Shown: one piece after another, positions 1 through 8,900 of the stretch
Numbering within the stretch: position 1 is the first letter of the stretch
Layout of the letters: each line of letters starts with the position of its first letter
Assembly: GCA_016927095.1 (NCBI GenBank)
Contig: JAFGNI010000006.1
Coordinates: 1-16,186, forward strand
Length of the DNA stretch: 16,186 nt
Origin: Anaerolineae bacterium
Lineage (GTDB): Bacteria > Chloroflexota > Anaerolineae > B4-G1 > SLSP01
Direction: 5' to 3'
Made by a program: the position numbers and the translations under genes
The notes under the pieces: generated by a model
What the model saw: the letters and a program-made list of their open reading frames with translations, nothing else
The model's database searches: none
Told to the model about the DNA's origin: nothing

Positions 1-227
1 GGGGGGGCGTCACGCTTGGGCGTGCCGCCACGACGACGATCCGGCGCCGCAGGCTGGGGGCGGACCGTCTAGCCGCGCTACAGAGCTCCCGATGGAACGG
101 GGCTGTCTAGATGGGATAGCCTTACGGCAGCGCCCAAGGGCTTTCCGAAGGCCTTGGGCGCAACGGGAGAAGGGCTTGGGCGCGAGGACGATAGGGCGAC
201 GGTGTGGGAGGGCTGTGTCTGGAGATC
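1..227. other. Left-edge region without a supported gene
   Basis: No reading frame here resembles a known protein. Two plus-strand frames are open from the window edge to stops at 70-72 and 109-111. Either could be the last residues of a gene that begins outside the window, but they are too short to judge. The stretch contains a strong inverted repeat (130-161) and three copies of the octamer CTTGGGCG (15-22, 154-161 and 175-182). It lies downstream of the TatD gene, which ends at 228. Confidence 0.4.
130..161. repeat. Inverted repeat with potential hairpin downstream of the TatD gene
   Basis: GCGCCCAAGG at 130-139 is perfectly complementary to CCTTGGGCGC at 152-161. After one G-G mismatch a further three pairs close a four-base loop (144-147). 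Neither strand has a run of T after the stem, so this is not a classical intrinsic terminator. It could still block 3' exonuclease or assist termination of the minus-strand TatD transcript, whose stop codon is about 65 bases away. Confidence 0.5.
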
Positions 228-1043
228 TCAGCAGCGAAAGAGGTGGCAGGCGTTTTCGGTGGTAGCCTGCTGCAAGGTTTCAAGCGGCAAGCGCCGTAGT
301 TCGGCGATCCGTTCAGCGACATAACGTAGGTAGGCGGGTTCATTGCGCTTGCCGCGGTGAGGCTCTGGCGTGAGGTAGGGCCCGTCGGTCTCCAGGAGCA
401 GTCTGTCCAGCGGCACTTGACGCGCTACGGCGTGGAGTTCAGTGGCCTTTGGGAACGTCACGGGGCCGTCGATGCCCAAATAGAAGCCTGATGCCAGGGC
501 CTGCGCCAGGTGCGCGGTGCCACCGGCATAGGCGTGGAGCGTGCCTCGCAGCGATGCCCTGGCGTGGTTCTCCTGTGCCGGTGCGCTGGCCAACACGTTC
601 AGGATGTCCTCGTGGGCGTCGCGGTCGTGGACGATGACGGGCAGATCGAGCTCAAGCGCCAAGGCCAACTGACGCGCCAGCGCATCGCGCTGCACCGGTG
701 GCTCGGGACAGTGCCAGCCGCGATCCTTGATGCGAGGCCAGTAGTAGTCCAGCCCGATCTCGCCAATGGCGACGACCTGCGGCCTTCGGGCCAGGTCCCG
801 CAAGGCCTCGACCGCGGTATCGCTGAGCAGGTGTGCGGATGTGGGGTGGATGCCCACGGCGGCGTAGATGGCACAGCTGCTGGTCGTGTAGCGCTCGGCG
901 AGGGCCACAGCTTGGGCGCTGCTCTCTAGGTCAGTGCCTGGCAGAATCATCGCCTCGACGCCGCTGCGTACCGCGCGTGCAATAACATTTTCCAGATCGT
1001 CCCGATATCTGTCGTGCTGTAGGTGGATGTGCGTATCGATCAT
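228..1043 (-). CDS. tatD: TatD-family metal-dependent hydrolase (putative DNase)
   Basis: A 271-residue protein, the usual length for the TatD family of amidohydrolase-fold metal-dependent nucleases, which act in the cytoplasm on DNA ends or damaged DNA. All expected metal ligands are visible: the N-terminal HxH (His5, His7), Glu95 in a GEIGLDYYW motif, His139 in VIVHDRD, His170 in TLHAY and Asp220 in LLLETDGPYL. The ATG at 1043 is preceded by a strong ribosome site, TTAGGAGG (minus strand, 1058-1051), seven bases upstream, which fixes the start. It is divergent from lon, and a TATAAT box facing it lies at 1135-1130. The family is certain. The exact substrate (DNase or D-tyrosyl-tRNA related) is not determined by sequence. 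Confidence 0.95.
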   Translation of the reverse strand: MIDTHIHLQHDRYRDDLENVIARAVRSGVEAMILPGTDLESSAQAVALAERYTTSSCAIYAAVGIHPTSAHLLSDTAVEALRDLARRPQVVAIGEIGLDYYWPRIKDRGWHCPEPPVQRDALARQLALALELDLPVIVHDRDAHEDILNVLASAPAQENHARASLRGTLHAYAGGTAHLAQALASGFYLGIDGPVTFPKATELHAVARQVPLDRLLLETDGPYLTPEPHRGKRNEPAYLRYVAERIAELRRLPLETLQQATTENACHLFRC

Positions 1044-1129
1044 GCTGATGCCTCCTAAGGGCTCTCCCGAGCAACCGGGGAAGCCTGGGCAGATGTCTCG
1101 CCGCTGCTATGGTCTGTATCTCGTCCGTG

Positions 1130-1135
1130 ATTATA
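1130..1135 (-). promoter_or_regulatory. Predicted -10 box for the TatD gene
   Basis: A consensus TATAAT read on the minus strand, about 87 bases upstream of the TatD start. The expected -35 position overlaps the GTATAC palindrome and matches the consensus poorly, so activity may depend on an activator or the call may be chance in an AT-rich patch. Confidence 0.4.
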
Positions 1136-1170
1136 CCCGGCCGGCTAATCGTTTGTATACAGAATATCAA

Positions 1171-1198
1171 TGTTATTCTAATGGTGGCATGCTATAAT
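1171..1198 (+). promoter_or_regulatory. Predicted extended -10 promoter for lon
   Basis: TATAAT at 1193-1198 is directly preceded by TGC (1190-1192), the extended -10 arrangement that tolerates a weak -35. The best -35 candidate is TGTTAT at 1171-1176 with a 16-base spacer. The predicted transcript start near 1205 gives a leader of about 190 bases before the lon start. Confidence 0.6.
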
Positions 1199-1393
1199 CC
1201 CCGAGTAATCAGAGTCTCTAGTGGCATGGAAGCAGACGGATTCTGGCGCTATCTACCTGTTGACGCGTTCATTGCGACCGATGCTCAGCGAGGATAGCCA
1301 ATTGGCGGGGTGTGGTGATATCATTGGCGTTTGGTCGCCACCATCGCCTGAGTCGCTCGCTGTCGTCTGTCGGTTCGGTTGGGAGGAAACACA

Positions 1394-3916
1394 ATGTTAC
1401 CTTGGTTCAATATGCAGGACCAGAATATCGACGAACTGGTCAAGAGAATACCGGATGAGGTGCCGATTCTGCCTCTGCGGAATACGGTCGCCTTTCCCTA
1501 TATCGTGATGCCGCTGGCCGTCGGCATTCCGCGCTCCGTCAAACTCATCGGAGATGCCGATAAGTCCGGGCGCATCATTGGTCTGGTAGCGATGACCGAT
1601 CCCTCAGTGGAAGTGCCGGACTCTACGCAGGTTCACTCCGTGGGCACGGCGGCCATTATCCATCGCATTATGGAGTCTGATGATGGGACGCTGACCGTTT
1701 TCATCCAGGGACTGGAGCGCTTCCGCATCGTTGAGTGGACGGCAGAAGATCCCTACATGATGGCGCGCATCGAGATCACCCCCGATGTCGTGGAGGAATC
1801 CATCGTGGAGGAGGCGCTGCGGCGCAATCTGCTCGATATCGCCACGCGCTTGGCCGAGATGATCCCGCAGTTCCCGGATGAGGCGATCCGGTTCATCCAG
1901 CAACTCAGCGACACGCGTCTGCTCGTCTACCTCATAGCCTCCAACATGCGCATCGAGATCGAGGAAGCCCAGCGGCTCCTGGAGATTGATCACCTTGCGG
2001 AGAAGATGCAGTACCTGATCAAGGTGCTGACGCGTGAGCTCGAGGTCCGTGAAGTCGGGCAGCAGATCCAGGAGAAAGCCAAGGAGGAGATCGAGAAGAA
2101 CCAGCGCGAGTACTATCTCCGCCAGCAGATGGATGCGATCCGCAAGGAGCTTGGCGAGGGTGAGGACAGCAAGCAAGAGGTCGAGGACTACCGCGCCAAG
2201 ATTGAAGAAGCCGGCATGAGCGAGGAAGCCAAGGAAGAAGCGTTGCGCGAGTTGGCGCGCCTCGAGAAGATGCCGCCCCAAGCTGCCGAGTACTGGGTGA
2301 TCAAGACCTATCTTGACTGGCTAACGGCCCTCCCGTGGCAGGAGACGACAGATGACAACCTCGACATCTCCAATGCGCGCGAGGTCCTCGATGAAGACCA
2401 CTACGATCTCGAGGATGTGAAGGAACGCATCTTGGAGTTCCTGGCTGTTCGCAAGCTGCGGCAGGAGCGTGGGTTGGATGTGCAGTCTGAGCAGGACCTC
2501 CAGGGCCGCCCCGTCGAGGGTATGGGGGCCATTCTTGCTTTGATCGGCCCGCCCGGCGTCGGCAAGACGTCTCTAGGGCAGTCAGTCGCACGTTCCCTAG
2601 GGCGCGAGTTCACGCGTATGAGCCTGGGCGGTATGCGGGACGAGGCCGAGATCCGTGGGCACCGTCGGACCTATATCGGCGCGATGCCCGGACGGATTAT
2701 GCAGGCGATCAAGCGCGCCGGTGTGAAGAACCCAGTGTTCATGCTGGATGAGGTTGACAAGATCGGGTCTGACTGGCGCGGCGATCCCTCTTCAGCTTTG
2801 CTGGAGGTGCTCGACCCGCAGCAGAACCACGCCTTCCGGGATCACTACCTGGACGTGGACTTTGACCTGAGCAAGGTGTTGTTTATCTGCACAGGCAACA
2901 CGACGTCAACGGTCCCCGCGCCGCTGCTCGACCGGATGGAGATTATCCAGGTCGACGGCTATACCGAGTATGACAAGGTGCACATCGCCCGTCAGTACCT
3001 GGTGCCGCGTCAGCTGCGGTTGAACGGCCTCCGCGAGGAGGAAATCGAGTTCACCGACGATGCGCTGCGGACGATCATACGGGACTACACGCGCGAGGCC
3101 GGCGTGCGCCAGCTGGAGCGCACCATCGGCAAGGCGTGTCGCAAGGTGGCCACGTTGGTCGCGGAGAGCCAGAGCGCCGAGGCCTCGGACGAGGAACAAC
3201 ACATCGTTATCGATCCGGAGAAGGCTCGCGAGTACCTGGGCAAGCCGCGCTACCGCTTTGAGGCGGCGCTGCGGACCGAGAAGCCTGGTGTGGCGACCGG
3301 CCTCGCGTGGACACCCACCGGCGGTGAGGTCCTCTTCGTCGAGGCTGCCACGATGCCGGGTTCGGAGGAGCAGTTCATCCTGACCGGTCAGTTGGGCGAC
3401 GTCATGCGCGAGTCGGCTCGCATCGCGCTGAGCTTCGTGGATTCGCATCTTGAGGAACTTGGAATCACCACCGACCGCAAGGGACGTGGCAAGGTTCACC
3501 TCCACGTGCCGGCAGGTGCTGTGCCGAAGGATGGTCCGTCTGCCGGTGTCACGATGGTCACGGCACTTGTGTCGCTCTTGACAGGACGTCCGGTCAATCC
3601 TGATCTTGGCATGACGGGTGAGGTGACGCTCCAGGGTCAAGTACTGCCCATCGGCGGCTTGAAGCTCAAGGTCCTCGCGGCCCACCGAGCCGGCCTGAAG
3701 AAGGTCATCCTGCCGAAGCTGAACGAGGTCGACATCGACGAGATTCCGGAGAAGATCCGTGAGGAGATGGAGCTGGTGCTTGTCGAGGACGTTCAGGACG
3801 TGCTGAGACACGCTCTGGCACCCGTCGATGCGGTTGAAGAGGAGCAAGCGCCGCCGGAGCCTTCAGCCGAAGAGCTTGAGGAAAAGGCGCCAGAACCTGA
3901 GCCCGTCGTGGCCTAG
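1394..3916 (+). CDS. lon: ATP-dependent Lon protease, LonA type
   Basis: An 840-residue cytosolic AAA+ serine protease that unfolds and degrades damaged and regulatory proteins. Residue numbers follow the ATG at 1394, chosen because GGGAGGA (1381-1387) sits six bases upstream. An in-frame TTG at 1379 would overlap that site. The order is: N-terminal substrate domain (about 15-210, PILPLRNTVAFP), coiled helical segment (about 215-300), Walker A GPPGVGKT at 385-392, Walker B VFMLDE at 448-453, and the C-terminal protease domain with catalytic Ser716 in PKDGPSAG and Lys759 in GGLKLK. These are 43 residues apart, as in the Escherichia coli enzyme (Ser679/Lys722). The last 30 or so residues form an acidic Pro/Glu tail beyond the conserved fold. 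It is monocistronic, with its own promoter and a strong terminator. Confidence 0.98.
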   Translation: MLPWFNMQDQNIDELVKRIPDEVPILPLRNTVAFPYIVMPLAVGIPRSVKLIGDADKSGRIIGLVAMTDPSVEVPDSTQVHSVGTAAIIHRIMESDDGTLTVFIQGLERFRIVEWTAEDPYMMARIEITPDVVEESIVEEALRRNLLDIATRLAEMIPQFPDEAIRFIQQLSDTRLLVYLIASNMRIEIEEAQRLLEIDHLAEKMQYLIKVLTRELEVREVGQQIQEKAKEEIEKNQREYYLRQQMDAIRKELGEGEDSKQEVEDYRAKIEEAGMSEEAKEEALRELARLEKMPPQAAEYWVIKTYLDWLTALPWQETTDDNLDISNAREVLDEDHYDLEDVKERILEFLAVRKLRQERGLDVQSEQDLQGRPVEGMGAILALIGPPGVGKTSLGQSVARSLGREFTRMSLGGMRDEAEIRGHRRTYIGAMPGRIMQAIKRAGVKNPVFMLDEVDKIGSDWRGDPSSALLEVLDPQQNHAFRDHYLDVDFDLSKVLFICTGNTTSTVPAPLLDRMEIIQVDGYTEYDKVHIARQYLVPRQLRLNGLREEEIEFTDDALRTIIRDYTREAGVRQLERTIGKACRKVATLVAESQSAEASDEEQHIVIDPEKAREYLGKPRYRFEAALRTEKPGVATGLAWTPTGGEVLFVEAATMPGSEEQFILTGQLGDVMRESARIALSFVDSHLEELGITTDRKGRGKVHLHVPAGAVPKDGPSAGVTMVTALVSLLTGRPVNPDLGMTGEVTLQGQVLPIGGLKLKVLAAHRAGLKKVILPKLNEVDIDEIPEKIREEMELVLVEDVQDVLRHALAPVDAVEEEQAPPEPSAEELEEKAPEPEPVVA

Positions 3917-3929
3917 GGCTGCACTGTGA

Positions 3930-3959
3930 ACGCCACCGCTGGACAGCGGTGGCGTTTTT
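3930..3959 (+). terminator. Intrinsic terminator of lon
   Basis: An 11-base perfect stem (3930-3940 with 3945-3955, ACGCCACCGCT and complement) closes a GGAC loop and is followed by five T (3955-3959). It lies 14 bases after the lon stop codon. The minus-strand reading has no T run, so it acts on lon only. Confidence 0.93.
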
Positions 3960-3987
3960 CATGCCTCGCTTCTGCGCGCGCCTGCAC

Positions 3988-3993
3988 TATAAT
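3988..3993 (+). promoter_or_regulatory. Predicted -10 box of the methyltransferase/sugar-nucleotide operon
   Basis: A consensus TATAAT about 95 bases upstream of the next start codon and 29 bases past the lon terminator, so placed to begin an independent transcript. No good -35 hexamer is seen at the right distance (3965-3970 is CTCGCT). Confidence 0.5.
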
Positions 3994-4086
3994 CGGGGCC
4001 ACGGATGCGGTGATGGCTCAGTTGCCACGGCGCATTCTCATTCACATAGGCTGGTTGTCAGGTTGGGATTACCGTAGGAGCGTTCT

Positions 4087-5049
4087 ATGCGATCGTATGT
4101 GGAGTTCTGTGACCCCGATACCCTTGAGAGAAGCTATCTGATGGCGTTTCTCTCCGATGGACGCGTACCCCAGAATCTGTTCTACCTGCTGAACGGGGCC
4201 AATGCATTCTACACATACCGGAACGCCGACTTGGCAGAGATCGCCTGGCGCGATGAGGTGGCGTTCTTTCAGAGACAGGCGCTTGTGGCACCGGGCCAGG
4301 ATCTTGTTTTTGTGAGTCTGGGCTGTGGCAATGCAGGGCCGGAGAAGATGCTGCTGCGCCATCTTGAGGCGGAAGGCTACAATGTGCGCTACGTTGGTGT
4401 GGACTCCTCGATGCGGATGCTGGAGCTTGCTGACGAGAACCTCAGCGACGAAGCCTTCGCACGCCACCTCGTCTTGGCGGACTTCGGCCGGCTGGACTTC
4501 GGCGAGCAACTGGATGATCTGGTCCACGAGTGCGGCACCCGCGTCTATGCCATGATCGGCGGTACCTTCGGCAACTTCGATCAGACGTACCTGGCCGGCC
4601 TTCTGAGCGGCCTCATCTCCGAGCGTGACTATCTCTATCTCGACGTCGTGCCACTGGAACAGACGGATGAGAAAAACGTTCGCCTCAGGGACCGGCTCTC
4701 ACACCTTCCTGAGAACCTCTCCGCCTTCTTCGATCATCTGTTGGCTGCATTGGGTCTCAGTGTGGAACACGGCAGGGTCATCACCGAGGAAATGCCTGAC
4801 AAAGCTATGCAGACCCTGCGCCAGACATTCCTCTTCGAGGTGGTGGATCCGTTGCGCGTCTCTTGTCTCGGTGAGGAGCTTGCCTTGGTGCCCGGGCAGC
4901 GCATCGAACTCCTGACGATTCGGGCCTATGACATCCCGTCGCTCATTGGGTACCTCGGTGGGAAAGGCTTCGACCTGCTGGATAGTTACGAGCCGGATGT
5001 TGGGCGGCTGAGCCACCGGTGGCAACGGCTGCTTTTCAGAAGAGTCTGA
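4087..5049 (+). CDS. Putative SAM-dependent methyltransferase, EgtD-like (histidine-specific methyltransferase family)
   Basis: A 320-residue protein with a class I S-adenosylmethionine fold. Motif I is [14 protein letters not shown] (74-87), the acidic strand-2 end is VGVDSS (103-108), and there is a GGTFGNF motif at 158-164. The last resembles the G-T-I-G-N-F signature of the EgtD/Methyltransf_33 family. The N-terminal [18 protein letters not shown] (28-45) also fits that family's substrate-side region. EgtD trimethylates histidine in ergothioneine synthesis, but no EgtB or other ergothioneine gene is nearby, so the true substrate is unknown. TAGGAG (4075-4080), six bases before the ATG, fixes the start. 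It is the first gene of an operon with two sugar-nucleotide-type genes, which suggests a methylated sugar, lipid or peptide product (inference). The fold is firm, the family fairly likely and the substrate open. Confidence 0.75.
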   Translation: MRSYVEFCDPDTLERSYLMAFLSDGRVPQNLFYLLNGANAFYTYRNADLAEIAWRDEVAFFQRQALVAPGQDLVFVSLGCGNAGPEKMLLRHLEAEGYNVRYVGVDSSMRMLELADENLSDEAFARHLVLADFGRLDFGEQLDDLVHECGTRVYAMIGGTFGNFDQTYLAGLLSGLISERDYLYLDVVPLEQTDEKNVRLRDRLSHLPENLSAFFDHLLAALGLSVEHGRVITEEMPDKAMQTLRQTFLFEVVDPLRVSCLGEELALVPGQRIELLTIRAYDIPSLIGYLGGKGFDLLDSYEPDVGRLSHRWQRLLFRRV

Positions 5050-5098
5050 GCGTTCCAGGTTCACTCCCAACCATCATAGCGAAGGAGATCACGCAACC

Positions 5099-5983
5099 AT
5101 GCACGTATCCAAGGCTGTCATCACGGCTGCGGGACGCGACCAGCGCACCCTGCCCCTTCAACTGCTGATTGACAGGGATGGCGCTGAGAAATCGGTTCTT
5201 AGCATCCTTGTGGAGGAAGCTCTGAGTGCGGGGGTGGACGATGTTGCCGTGATCGTTGCCCCCGGGGACGAGATACCCTATGCCGAGGTACTGGGGGAAC
5301 ACCGTGGCAAGGTGCGCTTCATCCCTCAAGAGGAACCTCTGGGATATGGACACGCTGTTTTCTGTGCCAACGACTTCGTGGGTGATGATCCGTTCCTTCA
5401 CCTTGTGGGTGACCATCTCTATGTCAGTCGAGAGGCGGTCTCCTGCGCCCGGCAACTGGTTACGGTAGCTTCGGCTGAGGCGTGCGCGGTCTCCGCCGTA
5501 CAAGCGACGCGGGAGACGTTGCTGCCCTACTATGGTACCGTAGGGGGGCGCCGGATGCCCGGTCGCAAGGACCTCTATGTCATCGAGACGGTGAAGGAGA
5601 AGCCAACCCCGACTGAGGCGGAGGTCAACCTGATTGTCCCAGGACTGCGTGCGGGGCATTACCTTTGCTTCTTCGGCATGCATGCTCTGACGCCGACGGT
5701 GATGGAGGTTCTGTCTGAGCAGGTGGCTGCAGCCCGCAGCTATGGTGCGAAAGTGACCCTGTCGGATGCCCTGGCGGTGCTGGCAGGACGGGAGAAGTAC
5801 CTGGCGCTGGAGGAGCGGGCGCAGCGCTACGATGTCGGTGTGAAGTATGGTCTCCTGACGGCTCAGTTGGCACTGGCCTTGTCTGGCAGGGATCGGGACG
5901 AGGTGCTGACGCGAGTCGTCGAACTGCTCGCGATGCGCGAGATGGGCCGTGACAGCACGATGGCACCGGCTGAGCGGAGCTAG
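5099..5983 (+). CDS. GalU-like sugar-phosphate nucleotidyltransferase with altered signature loop
   Basis: A 294-residue protein of the nucleotidyltransferase family that joins an NTP to a sugar 1-phosphate. Recognisable GalU elements in order: KAVITAAG (5-12), EPLGYGHAV (79-87), VGDHLY (103-108), LPYYGTVGG (142-150), VKEKP (165-169), LSDALAVLA (221-229) and YDVGVKYG (244-251, GalU has YDVGxKxG). The nucleotide-binding signature is changed: the usual GxGTR-x-LP reads RDQRTLP (13-19), and the conserved PKEMLP lysine that follows is missing. It may therefore be a divergent enzyme or a partner or regulatory subunit of the next gene. AAGGAG (5082-5087) lies 11 bases before the ATG. The next gene starts two bases after its stop, so the two are almost certainly translated together. 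Confidence 0.82.
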   Translation: MHVSKAVITAAGRDQRTLPLQLLIDRDGAEKSVLSILVEEALSAGVDDVAVIVAPGDEIPYAEVLGEHRGKVRFIPQEEPLGYGHAVFCANDFVGDDPFLHLVGDHLYVSREAVSCARQLVTVASAEACAVSAVQATRETLLPYYGTVGGRRMPGRKDLYVIETVKEKPTPTEAEVNLIVPGLRAGHYLCFFGMHALTPTVMEVLSEQVAAARSYGAKVTLSDALAVLAGREKYLALEERAQRYDVGVKYGLLTAQLALALSGRDRDEVLTRVVELLAMREMGRDSTMAPAERS

Positions 5984-5985
5984 CC

Positions 5986-8900
5986 ATGGCCGGGTACCTG
6001 AGACAGATCATCACGGCCACGGATCCCGCGATACGCAACCAGTCACTAGAGCACTACTGCGAGACGGCTACGCTGGATGAGCTGCTCGACGAGTGTCGCG
6101 ACCTCGAAGCTTTCCGCAGACGGAGTGACAACCTCTACGAGCGAGTCCGGACGTTGTTCTTTCTCTATGCGATCCACCGGTTTCATCTTCCCCAGAAGAC
6201 CCATCTCCAGCGACGCGGCCTGATTCCCTATCAGGGCTACGAGCATCTCTTGCAACGCAGGTTCGAGGAGGCTGTCAATGCCTTTCTGGCTGTGCAGGAG
6301 AGGTACGGCATCAATGAAGGCATCGCCAGCGCGCTGGCGGAGGCCTATCACCGGCTGGGATTCCAGACGTTGGCCGACCAAGTGCGCCGGAGCGTTCGAT
6401 CCGTGCGGGGCAACCAGTGGATGTTCCGTGTGGGTCATCCTGCAGACCAACCGCTTCGGATTCGTCGTGAATTGCTGGCGCCGACAGCTACGGCCTTGAT
6501 GCCGATCCTGCACGAGGCGACGCCCGTGCGTATGGATCTGAGTCACAGCGGCTGGAGCGACATTTTCTTCCTGGGTATGGACTATCCTGAGGGAGCCCGG
6601 GTTCTGAACGTCTCGATCGATCTCGCAGTCCACGGTCGCGACCCCTTCCCGCGTCCGCCGGTGGAGGCGTTTCTCCGCGTGATCGATGAGCCGGTGCTCC
6701 GGCTAGCCAGCGTGGACTTGGGGGCGACCGCTGAGATCCATGACCTCGCCGAGGTTTTTGACTACGCCCGGGACTATCTTGGGCTGCTGAAGGCCGCCAT
6801 CATCGCGGCGGGCATCGTGCCGCCCGGCGTCGAGGGGTCAGGTGAACAGCTGTCCGATCTACTGGGGCGACTCGTGGGCGCGGGGCATGGATTGGAGCTT
6901 GTGAGCAAGGTCAACGGCATCCCCAAAGGGTCGCGGTTGGCGGTCTCCACGAGTCTGTTGGCCTGTCTGATTGCCGTCTGTATGCGGGCGACGAGCCAGA
7001 CCCAGGCCTTGACGGGCACTTTGGCGGAACCTGAACGCCGGCTGGTCGCTGCGCGGGCCATCCTCGGTGAGTGGTTGGCAGGTTCGGGCGGCGGATGGCA
7101 GGATTCGGGCGGCGTTTGGCCCGGGATGAAGCTCATCACGGGTGAGTTGGCGGGTCCCGGCGATCCTGAGTACGGGATCAGCCGCGGTCGCCTACTGCCG
7201 GGACATCACATCCTGGGACTCGACGAGGTGAGCGCTGAGACCCGGGAGCAGTTGCAGAACAGCCTGGTTTTGGTCCACGGTGGCATGGCACAGGATGTCG
7301 GACCGATTCTGGAGATGGTGACGGAGAAGTACCTGTTGCGGTCCGCAGCTGAATGGACCGGTCGCCAAGTCGCAATGGGGATTTTCGATGAGATTGTTGG
7401 CCTGCTGAAGGCCGGTGATGTGCGGGGCATCGGGGATGCGACAACCCGGAACTTCTTCGGGCCCATAGAGACGATCATTCCCTGGTCCAACAATCTCTAT
7501 ACGGTGACCCTGATCGACCGTGTCCGGGCCGCTTTTGGCGCGGACTTCTGGGGCTTCTGGATGCTGGGCGGCATGTCTGGCGGCGGCATGGGCTTCATCT
7601 TCGATCCGAACCGTCGCGAAGAAGCGCAGTCACGTCTCCACGCTATGATGCTGGGGGCAAAACAGGAGCTGGAGCAGGCGCTTCCCTTTGCGATGGATCC
7701 TGTGGTCTACGACTTTGCGATCAACCAGCGGGGGACCCACGCGGAGCTGCTGGATGGTGACAGCAGCCGGCTCCTTACGGGCCACCAGAGGACCGGTGCG
7801 TCCGAGGGTGTGGCCCTCATGCCTTCAGGCTACTACACGCTGGTGGTGCCGCAGTTGTTGCGTCGCGGGCGCCATGAGCTCTCGCCCCTGCGGCGCGCAG
7901 AGCTGGATGCCTTTGGTGCAGCCTGCCGCGCAGATACGGGCCTCTCAGGCACGGTGCAGCAGCTCTTCGACCAGCTTCTGCCGCGCTCCTCACTGGAGAT
8001 GTCCGAAGGCCGTACGCTGGATGAGCTTCTGGCGCAGTTGGGATTCGATCGCATCCAGCACGAGCAGATACGCAGCGACCTCAGGGACGGGCGCATTGGG
8101 CTTGCGCAGAATCGCCTGCCGGCAAGAACGGACATCCGCGATGTGGAGCCTGGGGACGTGCTGGACCTCACCCCAGGCGCCGAGGGCAAAAGCCTCCTCC
8201 GCCAGCAGCGCGACGACTTGGCGCAGCGGGGGCGCCAAGCGCTACAGGAAGGACGTGTCGCCGTCATCACGCTGGCTGCGGGTGTGGGGAGCCGCTGGAC
8301 GCACGGCGCAGGTGTCGTGAAGGCGCTGCATCCATTCTGTAAGCTTGATGGGGTCCACCGCTCCTTCATCGAGGTGCACCTGGCCAAGAGCCGCCGCACC
8401 GGCCGTTTGAGCGGGACGTCCGTGCCCCATGTCATCACGACCAGTTACCTGACCCACCAAGCTATTCAGGACTACCTTGCGCGGCAGGACAACTACGGCT
8501 ACGAGGGCCCGCTGACGCTCTCTCTCGGTCGCACCGTTGGCCTGCGTCTGGTACCGATGGCGCGCGATCTGCGGTTCGCGTGGGAGGAGATGCCCCAACA
8601 GTTGCTCGATGAGCAGGCGCAGAAGGTCCGGGAAAGCCTCCACGCTGCGCTCATCGGCTGGGCACAACAGATGGGCGAGGGAGCGGACTATCGCGATAAC
8701 GTGCCGCTTCAGTGTCTTCACCCGGTCGGGCACTGGTACGAGATTCCCAATCTTCTGAAGAACGGTGTGCTGGCCCAGATGTTGGCGGAACGACCGCGAC
8801 TCCAGGTCCTGATGATGCACAATATCGACACGGTGGGCGCAGATGTGTCGCCATTGGTGCTGGGCGCCCATCTCAGCTCAGGGGCGGCGATGACCGTCGA

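Larger units (their letters stand above)
1044..1393. promoter_or_regulatory. Divergent tatD/lon intergenic control region
   Basis: About 350 bases without a gene, visibly AT-richer between 1125 and 1200 than the surrounding coding sequence. It holds the ribosome site of the TatD gene (1051-1058), two TATAAT boxes facing outward (1130-1135 minus, 1193-1198 plus) and, between them, a GTATAC palindrome at 1155-1160. From the plus-strand start near 1205 there would be a leader of about 190 bases before lon. That leader contains one short stem (TGGCG 1325-1329 with CGCCA 1336-1340). No CIRCE-type heat-shock operator (TTAGCACTC/GAGTGCTAA) was found. Confidence 0.5.

Noticed and set aside
1379..1393. 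TTG at 1379 as the lon start
   Set aside because: It would overlap the GGGAGGA ribosome site that is correctly spaced for the ATG at 1394.
2906..3847. Minus-strand open frame (313 codons) inside lon
   Set aside because: A shadow of the lon protease domain, with no supporting motif or ribosome site.
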